From UBA964 sp037444685 (GTDB lineage: Bacteria > Pseudomonadota > Gammaproteobacteria > Steroidobacterales > Steroidobacteraceae), in contig JBBILX010000009.1 in NCBI GenBank assembly GCA_037444685.1, forward strand, positions 62,001 through 126,000: 64,000 nucleotides of DNA. The letters are read 5' to 3'. Each line of letters starts with the position of its first letter. The first letter of the stretch is position 1. The notes below the pieces were generated by a model. The model was not told the DNA's origin, did not search any database, and worked only from the letters and a program-made list of their open reading frames with translations. Positions 43,401 through 51,751 of this stretch are shown in pieces. Made by a program: the position numbers and the translations under genes.

Positions 43401-43943
43401 AAGCCGGCGACGGTCGCCGGATACGTCCACGAGGTCCGCAAGCGCGGCACACGCGTCTCGGCCGTGCTCGACGACCGGACCGGTCGCATCGAGGTCACGT
43501 TCTTCGAGGATGTGTTCAGCCAGTACCGCGACCTGATCGTCAAGGACGCGCTGCTGCTCGTCGAGGGAGTGCTGCGGTTCGACGAGTTCAGCGACGGCTG
43601 GCGACTCGCCGCGCGGCGCGTCACCGAGCTCGACCGCCTGCGCGAGGCGCAGGCCCATCGGATCGTCCTGCTCTGGCCCACCGGTCTGACGCAGCCTAAC
43701 GCGAGTGAGTCACTGCAGAGGCGTCTCGCCGAGGCCCTGTCGGCCTGGCGGCCCGGTCCCTGTGCGGTCGCGATCCGCTATGCGGGCGAGCGTGCCAGCG
43801 CCTCTCTCGAGCTCGGCGCGGACTGGCAGGTCCGCCCGACCCGCGAGCTCCTCGATACGCTCGAAAGTCTGTTCGGCGCCAAGGCCGTGCGCGTCGTCTA
43901 CGGGCCTCCGCCGGGCACGACGCCGAGCACGGCGACCGGCTGA
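40437..43943 (+). CDS. dnaE: DNA polymerase III alpha subunit
   Basis: 1168-residue replicative polymerase. The N-terminal PHP domain starts FVHLRVHTEYSL, the palm catalytic aspartates are in MPDFDVDF (about 389-393), and the third Asp is in VKFDFLGL (about 541). A helix-hairpin-helix and an OB-fold domain (VAGYVHEVRKRGTRVSAVLDDRTG, in about 1000-1025) follow. ATG 40437 is chosen over the TTG at 40422 because only it gives the standard N terminus. It is followed by accA, as in E. coli. Confidence 0.96.
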   Translation: MTAFVHLRVHTEYSLRDSVVRVPELMQTVAARGMPAVALTDDGNLFAMVKFYREALKHGVKPLIGVDLRVREPGERTAPTRLTLLCMDEAGYRNLTRLVSRAWLEGQQRGEACIERDWLDPTAARGLIALSGGAAGDVGRAIGHGRLADAQHCLEHWLTVFPGRYYLEVARLGLPDEESHLAATVQLAARSGVPLVAVNDVVFLEPAQFESHEARVCIAAGQLLADPARERRYTPQQYLRSPAEMAELFADLPEALANTVAIARRCSLPLRLGESRLPSFPVPDARSPEQYLRDEAARGLAERGAPASYRARLEQELDVICQMGFAGYFLIVADFIRWAREHGVPVGPGRGSGAGSLVAYALRITDIDPIRYDLLFERFLNPERVSMPDFDVDFCMEGRDRVIDYVAERYGRERVSQIITYGTMAAKAVVRDVGRVLGMSYGQVDRIAKLVPFELDITLDAALEKEPELRRLYDSDEEIRNLLDLARSLEGLTRNAGKHAGGVVIAPSVLTDFAPLYCEEGGGGVVTQFDKDDVEAAGLVKFDFLGLRTLTIIDRAVSLINAQRRAAGEPPLVIEDIPMNDPATYALLKSQRTTAVFQLESRGMKDLIRRLQPDCFEDIIALVALFRPGPLQSGMVDDFIARKHGRIEGPIDYLHPSLEPILKPTYGVILYQEQVMQAAQVLAGYTLGSADLLRRAMGKKKPEEMAKQRDGFVSGAEARGVPAAQAAHIFDLIEKFAGYGFNKSHSAAYALLSYQTAYLKAHHPAAFMAAVLSADMDHTDKIVTLKDECDQMGLRVLPPDINQSVYPFTVEDAGTIRYGLGAIKGVGQAAVECIVQERARGGPYATLEDLCRRLDLNKVNRRVLEALIRSGSLDSLGPNRATHMNRLSSALQLGEQNSRAAEAGQVDLFGLAAEVSTPAAADSNALFQPDWSEAIRLAGERETLGLYLTGHPLSRFERDLPRFVSGRIADLVSDRPGLGAAEPWNQRGKPATVAGYVHEVRKRGTRVSAVLDDRTGRIEVTFFEDVFSQYRDLIVKDALLLVEGVLRFDEFSDGWRLAARRVTELDRLREAQAHRIVLLWPTGLTQPNASESLQRRLAEALSAWRPGPCAVAIRYAGERASASLELGADWQVRPTRELLDTLESLFGAKAVRVVYGPPPGTTPSTATG

Positions 43944-43954
43944 ACGACTGCGCT

Positions 43955-43975
43955 GACCTCGGCTGCCACGAGGTC
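43955..43975 (+). terminator. Hairpin between dnaE and accA
   Basis: Perfect 7-bp inverted repeat GACCTCG / CGAGGTC with a 7-base loop, starting 12 bp after dnaE, then GGGTTGC. The T-run is weak, so termination may be partial. Confidence 0.35.
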
Positions 43976-44034
43976 GGGTTGCACACGCCAGCCGCTGACC
44001 TTAACCTCGCCGCTTCGCGGAGCCGGTAGGACTC

Positions 44035-44994
44035 ATGGCCGTCAGTTTCCTCGATTTCGAACAGCCGATCGCCGAACTCGAAGCCAAGATCGAGGAACTG
44101 CGCCATGTCCAGGCGGATCCCGGCCTCAACATCGAGAGCGAGATCCGGCGACTGCAGGCGAAGGCAAGGCAGCTGACGAACCACATCTTCTCGCAGCTGA
44201 CCCCCTGGCAGATCACTCAGCTTGCGCGGCACCCCCAGCGACCGTACTCGCTCGACTATCTCGCCAGCGTGTTCAGCGACTTCCACGAGCTGCACGGCGA
44301 TCGCATGTTCGGCGACGACCTTGCCATCGTCGGCGGTCTCGCACGGCTCAACGGACGTGCCGTGATGTTCATCGGCCACCAGAAAGGCCGCGACACGAAG
44401 GACCGCGTGCGGCGCAATTACGGTATGCCGAAGCCAGAGGGATACCGCAAGGCTTTGCGGCTCATGCGCCTCGCGGAGCGTTTCGGGTTGCCGCTGATCA
44501 CGTTCATCGATACTCCCGGCGCCTATCCCGGCGTCGGCTCGGAGGAGCGCGGCCAGAGCGAGGCGATCGCCCGCAACCTGTTCGAGATGTCGCTGCTGCG
44601 GATCCCGATCGTCAGCGTGGTCATCGGCGAGGGCGGGTCGGGCGGGGCACTCGCGATCGGTGTCTGCGACAGGCTGCTGATGCTGCAATACAGCACCTAC
44701 TCGGTCATTTCGCCCGAGGGCTGTGCCTCGATTCTCTGGAAGAGCGCGGACAAGAAGGAAATTGCCGCCGAGTCCATGGGGCTGACCGCCGATCGTCTCG
44801 CCCAGCTCAAGCTGGTCGACGAGGTGCTGCCGGAGCCCCTCGGCGGCGCGCATCGCGATCCGGAGCGAATGGCCGCGACGCTGCGCGATGCCCTCGAGCG
44901 CCACCTCGCCGAGCTCGAGCAAATGCCGGCCGAGGAACTGCGCGCGCGCCGCAACGAGAGAATCGCCTCCTTCGGTGTCTACGCGGAAGCCTGA
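44035..44994 (+). CDS. accA: Acetyl-CoA carboxylase carboxyltransferase subunit alpha
   Basis: 319 residues, the alpha subunit that with AccD transfers the carboxyl group from biotin to acetyl-CoA for fatty acid synthesis. The N-terminal helical coil (FEQPIAELEAKIEEL) is followed by the crotonase-like domain with GDRMFGDD, GHQKGRDTKDR, TFIDTPGAYPG and GEGGSGGALA. ATG 44035 is preceded by a GGAG-like sequence. tilS begins inside the last codons. Confidence 0.97.
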   Translation: MAVSFLDFEQPIAELEAKIEELRHVQADPGLNIESEIRRLQAKARQLTNHIFSQLTPWQITQLARHPQRPYSLDYLASVFSDFHELHGDRMFGDDLAIVGGLARLNGRAVMFIGHQKGRDTKDRVRRNYGMPKPEGYRKALRLMRLAERFGLPLITFIDTPGAYPGVGSEERGQSEAIARNLFEMSLLRIPIVSVVIGEGGSGGALAIGVCDRLLMLQYSTYSVISPEGCASILWKSADKKEIAAESMGLTADRLAQLKLVDEVLPEPLGGAHRDPERMAATLRDALERHLAELEQMPAEELRARRNERIASFGVYAEA

Positions 44995-46345
44995 AGGCTT
45001 CGGACCGGACTGGCTCGCCGCGCGCCTCGCGGCTCTCCTGCCCGCCCTCCCGCAACGACGTCTGCTGATCGCCTGCAGCGGTGGGCTCGACTCGATGGCA
45101 CTACTGCACGCAGCGGCCGGCTTGCGCAAGCGCGGCACAGGGTTCGCTCCGTGGCGCGTGCGGGCACTGCACGTGCATCACCATCTGCAGGAAGCCGCTG
45201 ACTCGGCTGCCGCGCTCTGCCGCAGCGAGTGCCGTCGTCTTGGCGTGCCGCTGCGCACGGTGCACCTGCGACTCGGCGCGCTGCGAGGTGAGTCGCTCGA
45301 GGCGGCAGCGCGGGAAGCGCGTTACGCGGCGGCGCGGGCCGAGCTCGCCACCGGCGAGGCGCTCCTGACGGCCCACCACGATGATGACCAGCTCGAGACA
45401 CTGCTGCTGCAACTGATGCGAGGCTCGGGTCTCGCGGGGCTGGCGGGCATGCCCGAGTGCACGCCGTTCGGTCGCGGGTGGCACGTGCGGCCGCTCCTCG
45501 GACTGACCCGAGCCGCGCTCGCGAGCTGGGCGAACACACACCACCTGCGATGGATCGAAGACGCGAGCAACGACGACCCGCGCTTCGCCCGGAATTACCT
45601 GCGGCTCGAGATCCTGCCGCGCTTGCGGTCGCGTTGGCCGGCCGCCAGTCGTGTCGCTGCGCGCACGGCCTCACATCTTGCCGAGGCGCGCGACCTGCTC
45701 GCTGAGCTCGGTCAGCGCGACCTCGAGCGGATCGCGGTCGGCGAGGCAGTGGATCTTGGCGCACTCGCGCAGCTCGAGCCGGCACGCCAGCGCAACGTGC
45801 TGCGCACCTGGCTCGCCATGCGCGGCCTGGGCCCGCCCGACGCGCTGCGACTAGAACGGATCCGCACCGAGTTGCCGCGTGCGCGTCCCGACGCGCAGCC
45901 CGTCGTGAGCTGGGGAGCCGCCAGTGTGCGTCGTCATCGGGGCCTGCTCTATGCCGTGCCGCAGCTGGCGGCCGCGCCAGGGTTGCCGCTGCGCTGGGAC
46001 CGGTCCCGCGAGCCGCAGCTGCAGCTGTGGGCCGGTCTCGGTCGCCTGCGCCTGGTCGGGCACCCGCAGGGGCCGATCGCGCTCGCGAGGCTACCGCGGG
46101 TTCTCGAGGTCTCGGCGCGGCGTGGTGGCGAACGCCTGCGACTCCAGGCCGGCGGACCGCGCCGGCCGCTCAAGGACCTGCTGCGCGAGGCCGGTGTGCT
46201 GCCGTGGTGGCGTGACCAGTTGCCACTGATCCGGGCCGCCGGCCGCCTCGTGGCCGTTGCCGATCTCTGGATCGACGTCGAGTTCCGCGCCGGACCGCAG
46301 ACGCAGCGCCGGGCGAGGTTCGAGTGGCTGCCGGCGCCTAGGTGA
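44975..46345 (+). CDS. tilS: tRNA(Ile)-lysidine synthetase
   Basis: 456-residue N-type ATP pyrophosphatase that puts lysidine on C34 of the CAU-anticodon isoleucine tRNA. The PP-loop is CSGGLDSMAL (about residue 31), HHDDDQLETLL is near 131, and the extended C-terminal domain includes QRRARFEWLPAPR. GTG 44975 is chosen; it overlaps accA by 20 bp, and the frame further upstream only reads through accA. It is the last housekeeping gene before the accessory cluster. Confidence 0.93.
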   Translation: MSTRKPEGFGPDWLAARLAALLPALPQRRLLIACSGGLDSMALLHAAAGLRKRGTGFAPWRVRALHVHHHLQEAADSAAALCRSECRRLGVPLRTVHLRLGALRGESLEAAAREARYAAARAELATGEALLTAHHDDDQLETLLLQLMRGSGLAGLAGMPECTPFGRGWHVRPLLGLTRAALASWANTHHLRWIEDASNDDPRFARNYLRLEILPRLRSRWPAASRVAARTASHLAEARDLLAELGQRDLERIAVGEAVDLGALAQLEPARQRNVLRTWLAMRGLGPPDALRLERIRTELPRARPDAQPVVSWGAASVRRHRGLLYAVPQLAAAPGLPLRWDRSREPQLQLWAGLGRLRLVGHPQGPIALARLPRVLEVSARRGGERLRLQAGGPRRPLKDLLREAGVLPWWRDQLPLIRAAGRLVAVADLWIDVEFRAGPQTQRRARFEWLPAPR

Positions 46346-46360
46346 TTCTGCGTATCCAAG

Positions 46361-46380
46361 TCATCATAGAAATATAACAA
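46361..46380 (+). promoter_or_regulatory. Candidate operator A (20-bp palindrome) upstream of the PqqC/HDO-like gene
   Basis: TCATCATA-GAAA-TATAACAA: two 8-base arms around a 4-base spacer, related to the palindromes at 58241 and 62395. It is AT-rich in a GC-rich context. TATAAC in the right arm could double as a -10 box; no good -35 is seen. It ends 32 bp before the start of the gene. Confidence 0.6.
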
Positions 46381-46412
46381 CATCGCCGGAAGCAGCGAGG
46401 AGGTCCACGGCG

Positions 46413-47132
46413 ATGCAAGAACAGCTACTCGGTCCAGACGAATTCAGGCAGGCGCTGGCGGGCGCGCGTCAGTCGTGTCATGGCGGCATGCATCCGTTCA
46501 GCATGGCGTGGGCGCGTGGTGAACTCACTCGCGAACAGCTCGGGCAGTGGGCCATTCAGCACTTCTACTATGTCGATGCCGTCGCGCAGCAGTTCGCTGC
46601 CCTGTACGCGCGGCTGCCAGACCTCGACGCGCGACTCGAGTTGCTAGACAACCTGATCGGCGAGGAGATGCCTGGCCAGCCGGGCAAGCGCCACCCGGAC
46701 CTTCTCGTGAAGTTCGCGCGGGCCTGCGGCGTGCGCGACGAGAACATCTTCGATGCCGAGGCGAGAGGGCTGATCCTGCCGACGACGCGCGCCATGCGGT
46801 CGTGGATCTGGGAGCTCGCCACGCCGCGAACGCTGGCGGAGGCCTTCGCGGGCATCATGGTCGCGCTCGAGGGCCAGCTGCCGACGCTTTACCCGATGCT
46901 GGTCGAGGCAATGCGCAGGATGGGCTATACCGACGACGAGCTCGAGTTCTTCCACGTGCACATCGTCAATGACGTGGGCCACGCCGCATCGGGTCTGTCG
47001 ATCGCGAGTCGCTACGCGTACACTCCCGAATTGCAGCGCAAGGCCATCGCGGCGGTGCGCGCCTCTGCCGAAATGCGCTACAGCCTGCTCTCGGGTATCT
47101 ACGACAAGTTCGGGCTTCGGCAGGCGGCCTGA
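46413..47132 (+). CDS. PqqC/TenA-type haem-oxygenase-like protein, probable di-iron oxygenase
   Basis: 239-residue all-helical protein of the haem-oxygenase-like fold. The N terminus has MHPFSMAWARGEL, and the conserved region QWAIQHFYYVDAV follows as in PqqC and CADD. Candidate metal ligands of the di-iron branch are E85, H94, E153 and the HxxxDxxH set H183, D187 and H190. This favours a di-iron oxidase over thiamine-type TenA, but cofactor-free PqqC-like chemistry cannot be excluded. AGGAGG lies nine bases before ATG 46413. It faces an SMP-30-like gene tail to tail and has operator A upstream, so it is probably induced with the cluster. Confidence 0.85.
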   Translation: MQEQLLGPDEFRQALAGARQSCHGGMHPFSMAWARGELTREQLGQWAIQHFYYVDAVAQQFAALYARLPDLDARLELLDNLIGEEMPGQPGKRHPDLLVKFARACGVRDENIFDAEARGLILPTTRAMRSWIWELATPRTLAEAFAGIMVALEGQLPTLYPMLVEAMRRMGYTDDELEFFHVHIVNDVGHAASGLSIASRYAYTPELQRKAIAAVRASAEMRYSLLSGIYDKFGLRQAA

Positions 47133-48026
47133 TCAGCGCCGCGGGAGCGCCGGATACTCGGCCACGCCAGACAGGGAATACTTGCGATGGATGTCGTGGG
47201 TCAAGAGCAGTGCGCCGCTGTCCGCGTCGCGCTTCTCGAGCAGCCCCTCGATGAAGTTGCCGAGATAGAAGCTCGCGCCGTCGAGTGCGAGCGTCAACCG
47301 CGACCAGCCGCGCGGGGGGGTCGCCTGGATTTCGCGCTCGATGCGGCCATCCTGCCCGATCAGGACGGCACCGGAACCCGTCGCCATCCAGACGCGGCCG
47401 TCCGCGCGCACCGCCGGGCCGAAGGTGCCGCGCGGATCGTCGCGCTCGAGCCGAAGAAGGTCCGGCAGCTGCTGATGTGTCTCGATGTCCCAGCGCATGA
47501 GACGCCGCCCGTTTTCGGAGACGTAATGAAGCGTGCGACCGTCCGGGCCGAGGCTCATGTGCGTGACGCAGTGGAAGCCGAATTTGCCGCCGTCAACCTC
47601 CGCGGCAAAGCCGGCAGCATTGCGCGCGCGTGCCGTGCCGAGCCACAGGCGCGGCCCGGAAGCGTCACTCGGTTCGCCGATCTTGCTGTGCAGGCCCGCG
47701 ACGAACCGTCCGTCCGGCAGGAACAGCAGCGAACCGATGCGCGCGCGCGGCAGGAAGTCGACCGGCCCTGCACAGAGTCCATCAGCCGTGAAGCGGGTGA
47801 TGGTCTGGCTGCCCGGATCGCAGGCGTACAGCGATCCGTCCGTCGGGTCGACGGCGAGGCCGACCACGAGGCCCGTCTGGCCCGTGTACAGCGTCGCGCG
47901 TGGCTGCAAACGCGCATCGAGATGGAGCACACGGCCGGGGCCGGCATGGTTGCGCAGGTCGACGTTGCGATCGTCGACGTCGGTGGCGGCGAGGAAAAGG
48001 TCGCCGGTCTGGAACGGCACGTTCAT
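47133..48026 (-). CDS. SMP-30/gluconolactonase/LRE-like beta-propeller protein
   Basis: 297 residues with repeated propeller strands: VVGLAVDPTDGSLYACD, IGSLLFLPDGRFVAG, HMSLGPDGRTLHYVSE and GPAVRADGRVWMATG. This is the pattern of six-bladed SMP-30/NHL-like lactonases. A conserved-looking acidic metal centre cannot be fixed by eye. No signal peptide is seen. ATG 48026 (MNVPFQTGDLF) is preferred because upstream ATGs at 48044 and 48095 would run into the divergent methyltransferase promoter region; they remain possible. It may hydrolyse a lactone or enol ester formed by the oxygenases, by context only. It ends one base after the PqqC-like gene. Confidence 0.7.
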   Translation of the reverse strand: MNVPFQTGDLFLAATDVDDRNVDLRNHAGPGRVLHLDARLQPRATLYTGQTGLVVGLAVDPTDGSLYACDPGSQTITRFTADGLCAGPVDFLPRARIGSLLFLPDGRFVAGLHSKIGEPSDASGPRLWLGTARARNAAGFAAEVDGGKFGFHCVTHMSLGPDGRTLHYVSENGRRLMRWDIETHQQLPDLLRLERDDPRGTFGPAVRADGRVWMATGSGAVLIGQDGRIEREIQATPPRGWSRLTLALDGASFYLGNFIEGLLEKRDADSGALLLTHDIHRKYSLSGVAEYPALPRR

Positions 48027-48093
48027 GTCGCAAATGTTCGGCATGAGGCGGCAGGAATGCAACAGCGCCCGGACCACCGGGGTGGAGCAGGCC

Positions 48094-49227
48094 ATGGTTC
48101 ATGAACTCAAGCACAGCATGCTCGCGACCCAGACCGCCGACGATCTCGCACGACAACGCTTCGTGCTGGCACTCAAACGTCAGCTGACGGGTCGCATCCG
48201 CCCCGGCAATCGCGTGATCTTCGAGTCGCGCGTGCGGCCGAAACTACAGGCCCGCTATCGCTCGCGCGCCGTGACCGACCGGGAAAAGATCAAGCAGGCC
48301 CTGCTCGCCGACCGCTCCTACCAGGCGTGGAGCGCGCTGACGCGGTGCTCGCAGGAGATGCTCTGGGCGACGGTGACCGAGCCGCTGATGCGCGATCGCG
48401 CGCGTCTCGAGACCGAGGCGAAGCGGCTGCGCGAGTCGCCGGATCGGCTCGGCGGGCTCGAACTCGATCCGGGCTTTGCGCCACCCGAGGCGATGTGCGA
48501 GCACCACGTGCACTTGCAGCCACAGGGCTATGCGTTCATGTCCTCTGCGAACGACGTGCTCGCCGGCGCTCTCTACGAGGCCGGCGGCAACCTCTACTCG
48601 ATGGGCCAGGGCATGCGCGGCGACGACAGCAAGGCCGGGGCCGCGATCCGATGGCTGCGTGAGCAGCAGCCTCAGTTCACGCCGCGTCGCATCCTTGACC
48701 TCGGCTGCTCGGCGGGCGCCTCGTCGGTGCCATATGCGCAGGCCTTCCCGGCAGCGGAGGTGCATGCCGTCGACATCGGCGCCGCGATGCTCCGGTACGC
48801 GCACGCCCGTGCTGAGGCGCTCGGTGCGCGCGTCTTCTTTCACCAGATGGACTGCGCGGCGACGCGCTTTCCAGATGGGCACTTCGATCTCGTGGTGTCG
48901 CACAACCTGTTTCACGAGATCTCGAACGAGACGCGCCGCGCGACGTTGCGCGAGAGCTTCCGCCTGCTCGCCCCCGGTGGCATCGTGCTGCACCAGGACG
49001 TCGCCATCCAGAACGCGCGACGCACGCCGTTCGAGCAGGCTGAGCGCGCCTGGGACGTCTATTTCAACGATGAGCCGTTCTGGGAGGACTACGCCGACGC
49101 CCAGATTGCCCGCGAGCTCGTCGCCGCTGGCTTCCCTTCGGAGGCAGTGCGGGAGTTCCCGCTGGCGAAGATCAACGGCCCCGGTCACTGGTTCGCAGTG
49201 ACCGCGCGCAAACCCATCCACGCATGA
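48094..49227 (+). CDS. SAM-dependent methyltransferase with extra N-terminal domain (cassette 1)
   Basis: 377 residues. Residues 195-360 are a class I methyltransferase: motif I ILDLGCSAGASSVPYA (about 201-216), the acidic AVDIG after strand 2, and HFDLVVSHNLFHEI at strand 4. Residues 1-190 are a helical domain of no family I recognise (charged start, then ARYRSRAVTDREKIKQ and YQAWSALTRCSQEM). The paralogue at 59761 has the same two-part layout, including the linking GDDSKAG / LNDSKGR segment. GGAG lies seven bases before ATG 48094. It starts the methyltransferase-small protein-Rieske cassette. Confidence 0.85.
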   Translation: MVHELKHSMLATQTADDLARQRFVLALKRQLTGRIRPGNRVIFESRVRPKLQARYRSRAVTDREKIKQALLADRSYQAWSALTRCSQEMLWATVTEPLMRDRARLETEAKRLRESPDRLGGLELDPGFAPPEAMCEHHVHLQPQGYAFMSSANDVLAGALYEAGGNLYSMGQGMRGDDSKAGAAIRWLREQQPQFTPRRILDLGCSAGASSVPYAQAFPAAEVHAVDIGAAMLRYAHARAEALGARVFFHQMDCAATRFPDGHFDLVVSHNLFHEISNETRRATLRESFRLLAPGGIVLHQDVAIQNARRTPFEQAERAWDVYFNDEPFWEDYADAQIARELVAAGFPSEAVREFPLAKINGPGHWFAVTARKPIHA

Positions 49228-49237
49228 GGAGTCCGCC

Positions 49238-49624
49238 ATGAACCGTGTGGAAGCCGTCCGCGCCGCGATCGAGTACAGCACCGAGCGGCGGATCGCGTTT
49301 TTCGACGATCCCGATGTCGATCGGGTGCTCGGCATCACGATGGCCGTCGCACAGGAGATTGCAGCGGTGGGCGAGAAGCTCGATTCCCTCGAGCGTTTGC
49401 TGGTCGAAGCCGGCGTGCTCAGGGCCGGGGCCCTCGCGGCCTATGTCGCGCCGCCGGAGGTGGCTCGCGAGCGACTCGATGTGCATGAAGCGTTCGTCGC
49501 CCGCCTGCTGCGCGTGGTCGAGCAGGAGATCGTCGCGCTTCGCGGCAGCGACGCAGGCGCAGCGGCCGTGAACGATGCGGCGGCCGTGAAGGACGCGGTG
49601 GCGTGCAATGCGTCGGCTGCCTAG
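49238..49624 (+). CDS. Small helical protein of unknown function (cassette 1)
   Basis: 128 residues, no signal peptide. A first helix pair (about 20-60, with DPDVDRVLGITMAVAQEIA and EKLDSLERLL) is followed by a second basic helix (RERLDVHEAFVARLLRVVEQEI) and an Ala-rich tail. It matches the small protein at 60879 in order and spacing: an FxxD turn, LG, LD.L, a P.E.-rich linker, and RLLR.V..E. It sits exactly between methyltransferase and Rieske genes in both cassettes. It could be an adaptor or subunit; I know no named family for it. GAGGAG precedes ATG 49238. Confidence 0.75.
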   Translation: MNRVEAVRAAIEYSTERRIAFFDDPDVDRVLGITMAVAQEIAAVGEKLDSLERLLVEAGVLRAGALAAYVAPPEVARERLDVHEAFVARLLRVVEQEIVALRGSDAGAAAVNDAAAVKDAVACNASAA

Positions 49625-49642
49625 CGGCTGCGGGAGCCACCT

Positions 49643-50761
49643 ATGCTGATCAACAACTGGTACGCGGCCTGTGCAGCCGATGAACTGCCGGCGGGCAAGC
49701 CCCGACGTGTGCAGATGCTCGGCTTCCATTTCGTGCTGTTCCGCGACCGCGCAGGCCGCGCCGTCTGCCTCGCTGATACCTGCGTGCACCGCGGGGCGGC
49801 GCTGGGCGACGGTGAAGTCGTCGATGGCGAGGTCGCTTGCCCGTACCATGGCTGGCGCTTCGGTGCCGATGGCCGCTGCACGCTGATCCCGGCCCTCGGC
49901 CCCGGAGTCGCACCGCCGAAGAGGGTGCGTGTCGACGATTATCCGACCGAGGAGAAGTATGGCTGGGTCTGGGTGTTCCTCGGCGATCTGCCGGAGTCGC
50001 GGCGACCCAGGATCCCCGATCTGTTCCCTGAGTTCGATGACACCGAGCACTGGCGGCGAATTCCGTATCAGTTCGAGGCCCGCGCCAACTGGATGCGTTT
50101 CGAGGAGAACTCGCTCGATACCGCGCACACGAACTTCGTGCACCGGGCTTTCGGCGCCAAGCGCAACCCACGACTCGAGCCCTATCCCATCGAGCTGACG
50201 GAGTGGGGCGCACGCGTCGCGCGCGAGAAGCCGGCGCCGCAACTTGATCAGAAATCGGGCGAGATCGCCAGGCTTCTCGCGGCGGATCGGCGCACTACCA
50301 GCGTCAAGCTCGAGTTCAGCCTGATCGGCCTCTGCCACCGCATCCAGCCCACGTTCCGCGAGGGCACGACGCAGATCGACTTCACGGCGCGCACGCCGAT
50401 CGATGCATGGCGTTCGCGTGCGATCGGCTGGCAGGCGCGCAACTACCTGCTCGAGCCGGAACACGATGCGGAGCGAATGGCCGGCATCCTGCAGGCGGTC
50501 GAGGAGGATCTGCGCGTCGTGGAAAAGGTGCAGCCACCCCTGACGCCGGCGAGCCTCACGGACGAGTTCCTGACCGAGACGGATGGCATGGAAGTCGCCT
50601 TCCGCAAGACCGTGGCCCGTTACGCCGCGCTCGGCAACGAGATCGACGTCGAAGCGTTCGAGCAGCGGTGCAGGCGTGAGGTACTGGTCATTCCCTCGCC
50701 AGCGCGCTCGGCGGATCCGCAGAACTGGGTGCACGAGACCGTGCCGCTGCGCGGCGGCTGA
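49643..50761 (+). CDS. Rieske non-haem iron oxygenase, VanA-like (cassette 1)
   Basis: 372-residue oxygenase component. The Rieske [2Fe-2S] ligands are C47, H49, C66 and H69 (TCVHRGAAL, ACPYHGW). The catalytic mononuclear iron motif is SLDTAHTNFVH with D159, H162 and H167. This resembles type IA oxygenases such as vanillate O-demethylase and phthalate-type enzymes, so demethylation or hydroxylation of an aromatic or heterocyclic substrate is likely. No ferredoxin reductase is encoded nearby, so electrons must come from elsewhere. It starts 18 bp after the small protein and converges with the ABC operon. Confidence 0.93.
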   Translation: MLINNWYAACAADELPAGKPRRVQMLGFHFVLFRDRAGRAVCLADTCVHRGAALGDGEVVDGEVACPYHGWRFGADGRCTLIPALGPGVAPPKRVRVDDYPTEEKYGWVWVFLGDLPESRRPRIPDLFPEFDDTEHWRRIPYQFEARANWMRFEENSLDTAHTNFVHRAFGAKRNPRLEPYPIELTEWGARVAREKPAPQLDQKSGEIARLLAADRRTTSVKLEFSLIGLCHRIQPTFREGTTQIDFTARTPIDAWRSRAIGWQARNYLLEPEHDAERMAGILQAVEEDLRVVEKVQPPLTPASLTDEFLTETDGMEVAFRKTVARYAALGNEIDVEAFEQRCRREVLVIPSPARSADPQNWVHETVPLRGG

Positions 50762-50776
50762 AGCGGGCGCTGCGAT

Positions 50777-51751
50777 TCAGCCGAGCGGGTGGTGGCAGGC
50801 GAACCGCGTCGCGCCACGCTGCGTCAGCCCGGGCACGGCGATCCCGCAATGTGGAGTTGCGGCAACGCAGCGCGTGCGGAAGACGCAGCCCGAGGGCGGA
50901 TTCAACGGACTCGGCAGATCTCCGGCCAACGCAGGCAGTCGCGCCGCGCGCTCGCGTTCGAGCACCGGATCGGCGATCGGCACGGCGTCGAGGAGACTGC
51001 GGGTGTACGGATGCGCCGGGCTCGCGAACACGCTGGCAGCATCGCCGTATTCCATCACGCGACCGAGGTAGAGCACGAGCAGGCGGTGACTGATGTGACG
51101 CACGACCGACAGATCGTGACTGATGAAGACAATCGCGACGCCAGTGTCGCGCTGCAGGTCGGCGAGCAGGTTCAGTATCTGCGCCTGGACCGAAACGTCT
51201 AGAGCGCTGACCGACTCGTCGCATACCATCAGACGTGGCCCGCCGATCAGGGCTCGGGCGATGCTCACGCGCTGGTTCTGGCCGCCCGAGAGTTCGTGCG
51301 GATAGCGCTGCGCGAAGCCCGCACCGAGACCAACGCGCTCGAGGGCGGCGCCGACCGCGCGGTCACACTCGGTGCGGGACAGACCGGGCTCGAAGATCTC
51401 GAGCGGCTCGCGTATCGACTGACCGACGGTGAAGCGCGGGTTCAGGCTCGCCAGGGGGTCCTGGAACACGAGTCGCACGGCCCGACGCAGCGATCGCAGC
51501 GCCGTCTCGTCGTCGAAGGTGTAGTCACGGCCATCGAACTCGAGCCGGCCGTCCGCAATTGGCACCAGGCGCAGCAGCGCTCGGGCGAGCGTCGACTTGC
51601 CGCAGCCGGACTCGCCGACGATTCCGAGGGTCCGCCCGGGCTCGAGCTCGAAGCTGACGTTCTCGAGCGCGCGCAGCAGGCCGTCGACGGCTCCGCGCAC
51701 CGGGAATCGCACGCTGAGGCGCTCGACGCGCAGCAGCGGCCTGGCGCTCAC
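50777..51751 (-). CDS. Opp/Dpp-type ABC transporter ATP-binding protein (F-like)
   Basis: 324-residue ATPase: Walker A GESGCGKSTL (about 47-56), Q-loop VFQDPLASLNP, signature LSGGQNQR, Walker B LMVCDESVSALD. The last residue pair reads DES where DEP is usual; the catalytic Glu is kept. The C-terminal oligopeptide-ABC domain has cysteine-containing CVFRTRC. GTG 51751 overlaps the preceding ATPase gene by four bases (GTGA). It is the last gene of the minus-strand operon, ending 15 bp from the Rieske gene. Confidence 0.93.
   Translation of the reverse strand: MSARPLLRVERLSVRFPVRGAVDGLLRALENVSFELEPGRTLGIVGESGCGKSTLARALLRLVPIADGRLEFDGRDYTFDDETALRSLRRAVRLVFQDPLASLNPRFTVGQSIREPLEIFEPGLSRTECDRAVGAALERVGLGAGFAQRYPHELSGGQNQRVSIARALIGGPRLMVCDESVSALDVSVQAQILNLLADLQRDTGVAIVFISHDLSVVRHISHRLLVLYLGRVMEYGDAASVFASPAHPYTRSLLDAVPIADPVLERERAARLPALAGDLPSPLNPPSGCVFRTRCVAATPHCGIAVPGLTQRGATRFACHHPLG

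Noticed and set aside
48027..48093. A fourth copy of the 20-bp palindrome before methyltransferase 1
   Set aside because: No sequence there matches the TTGTCATA-like arms; cassette 1 may be read from another promoter or by read-through.
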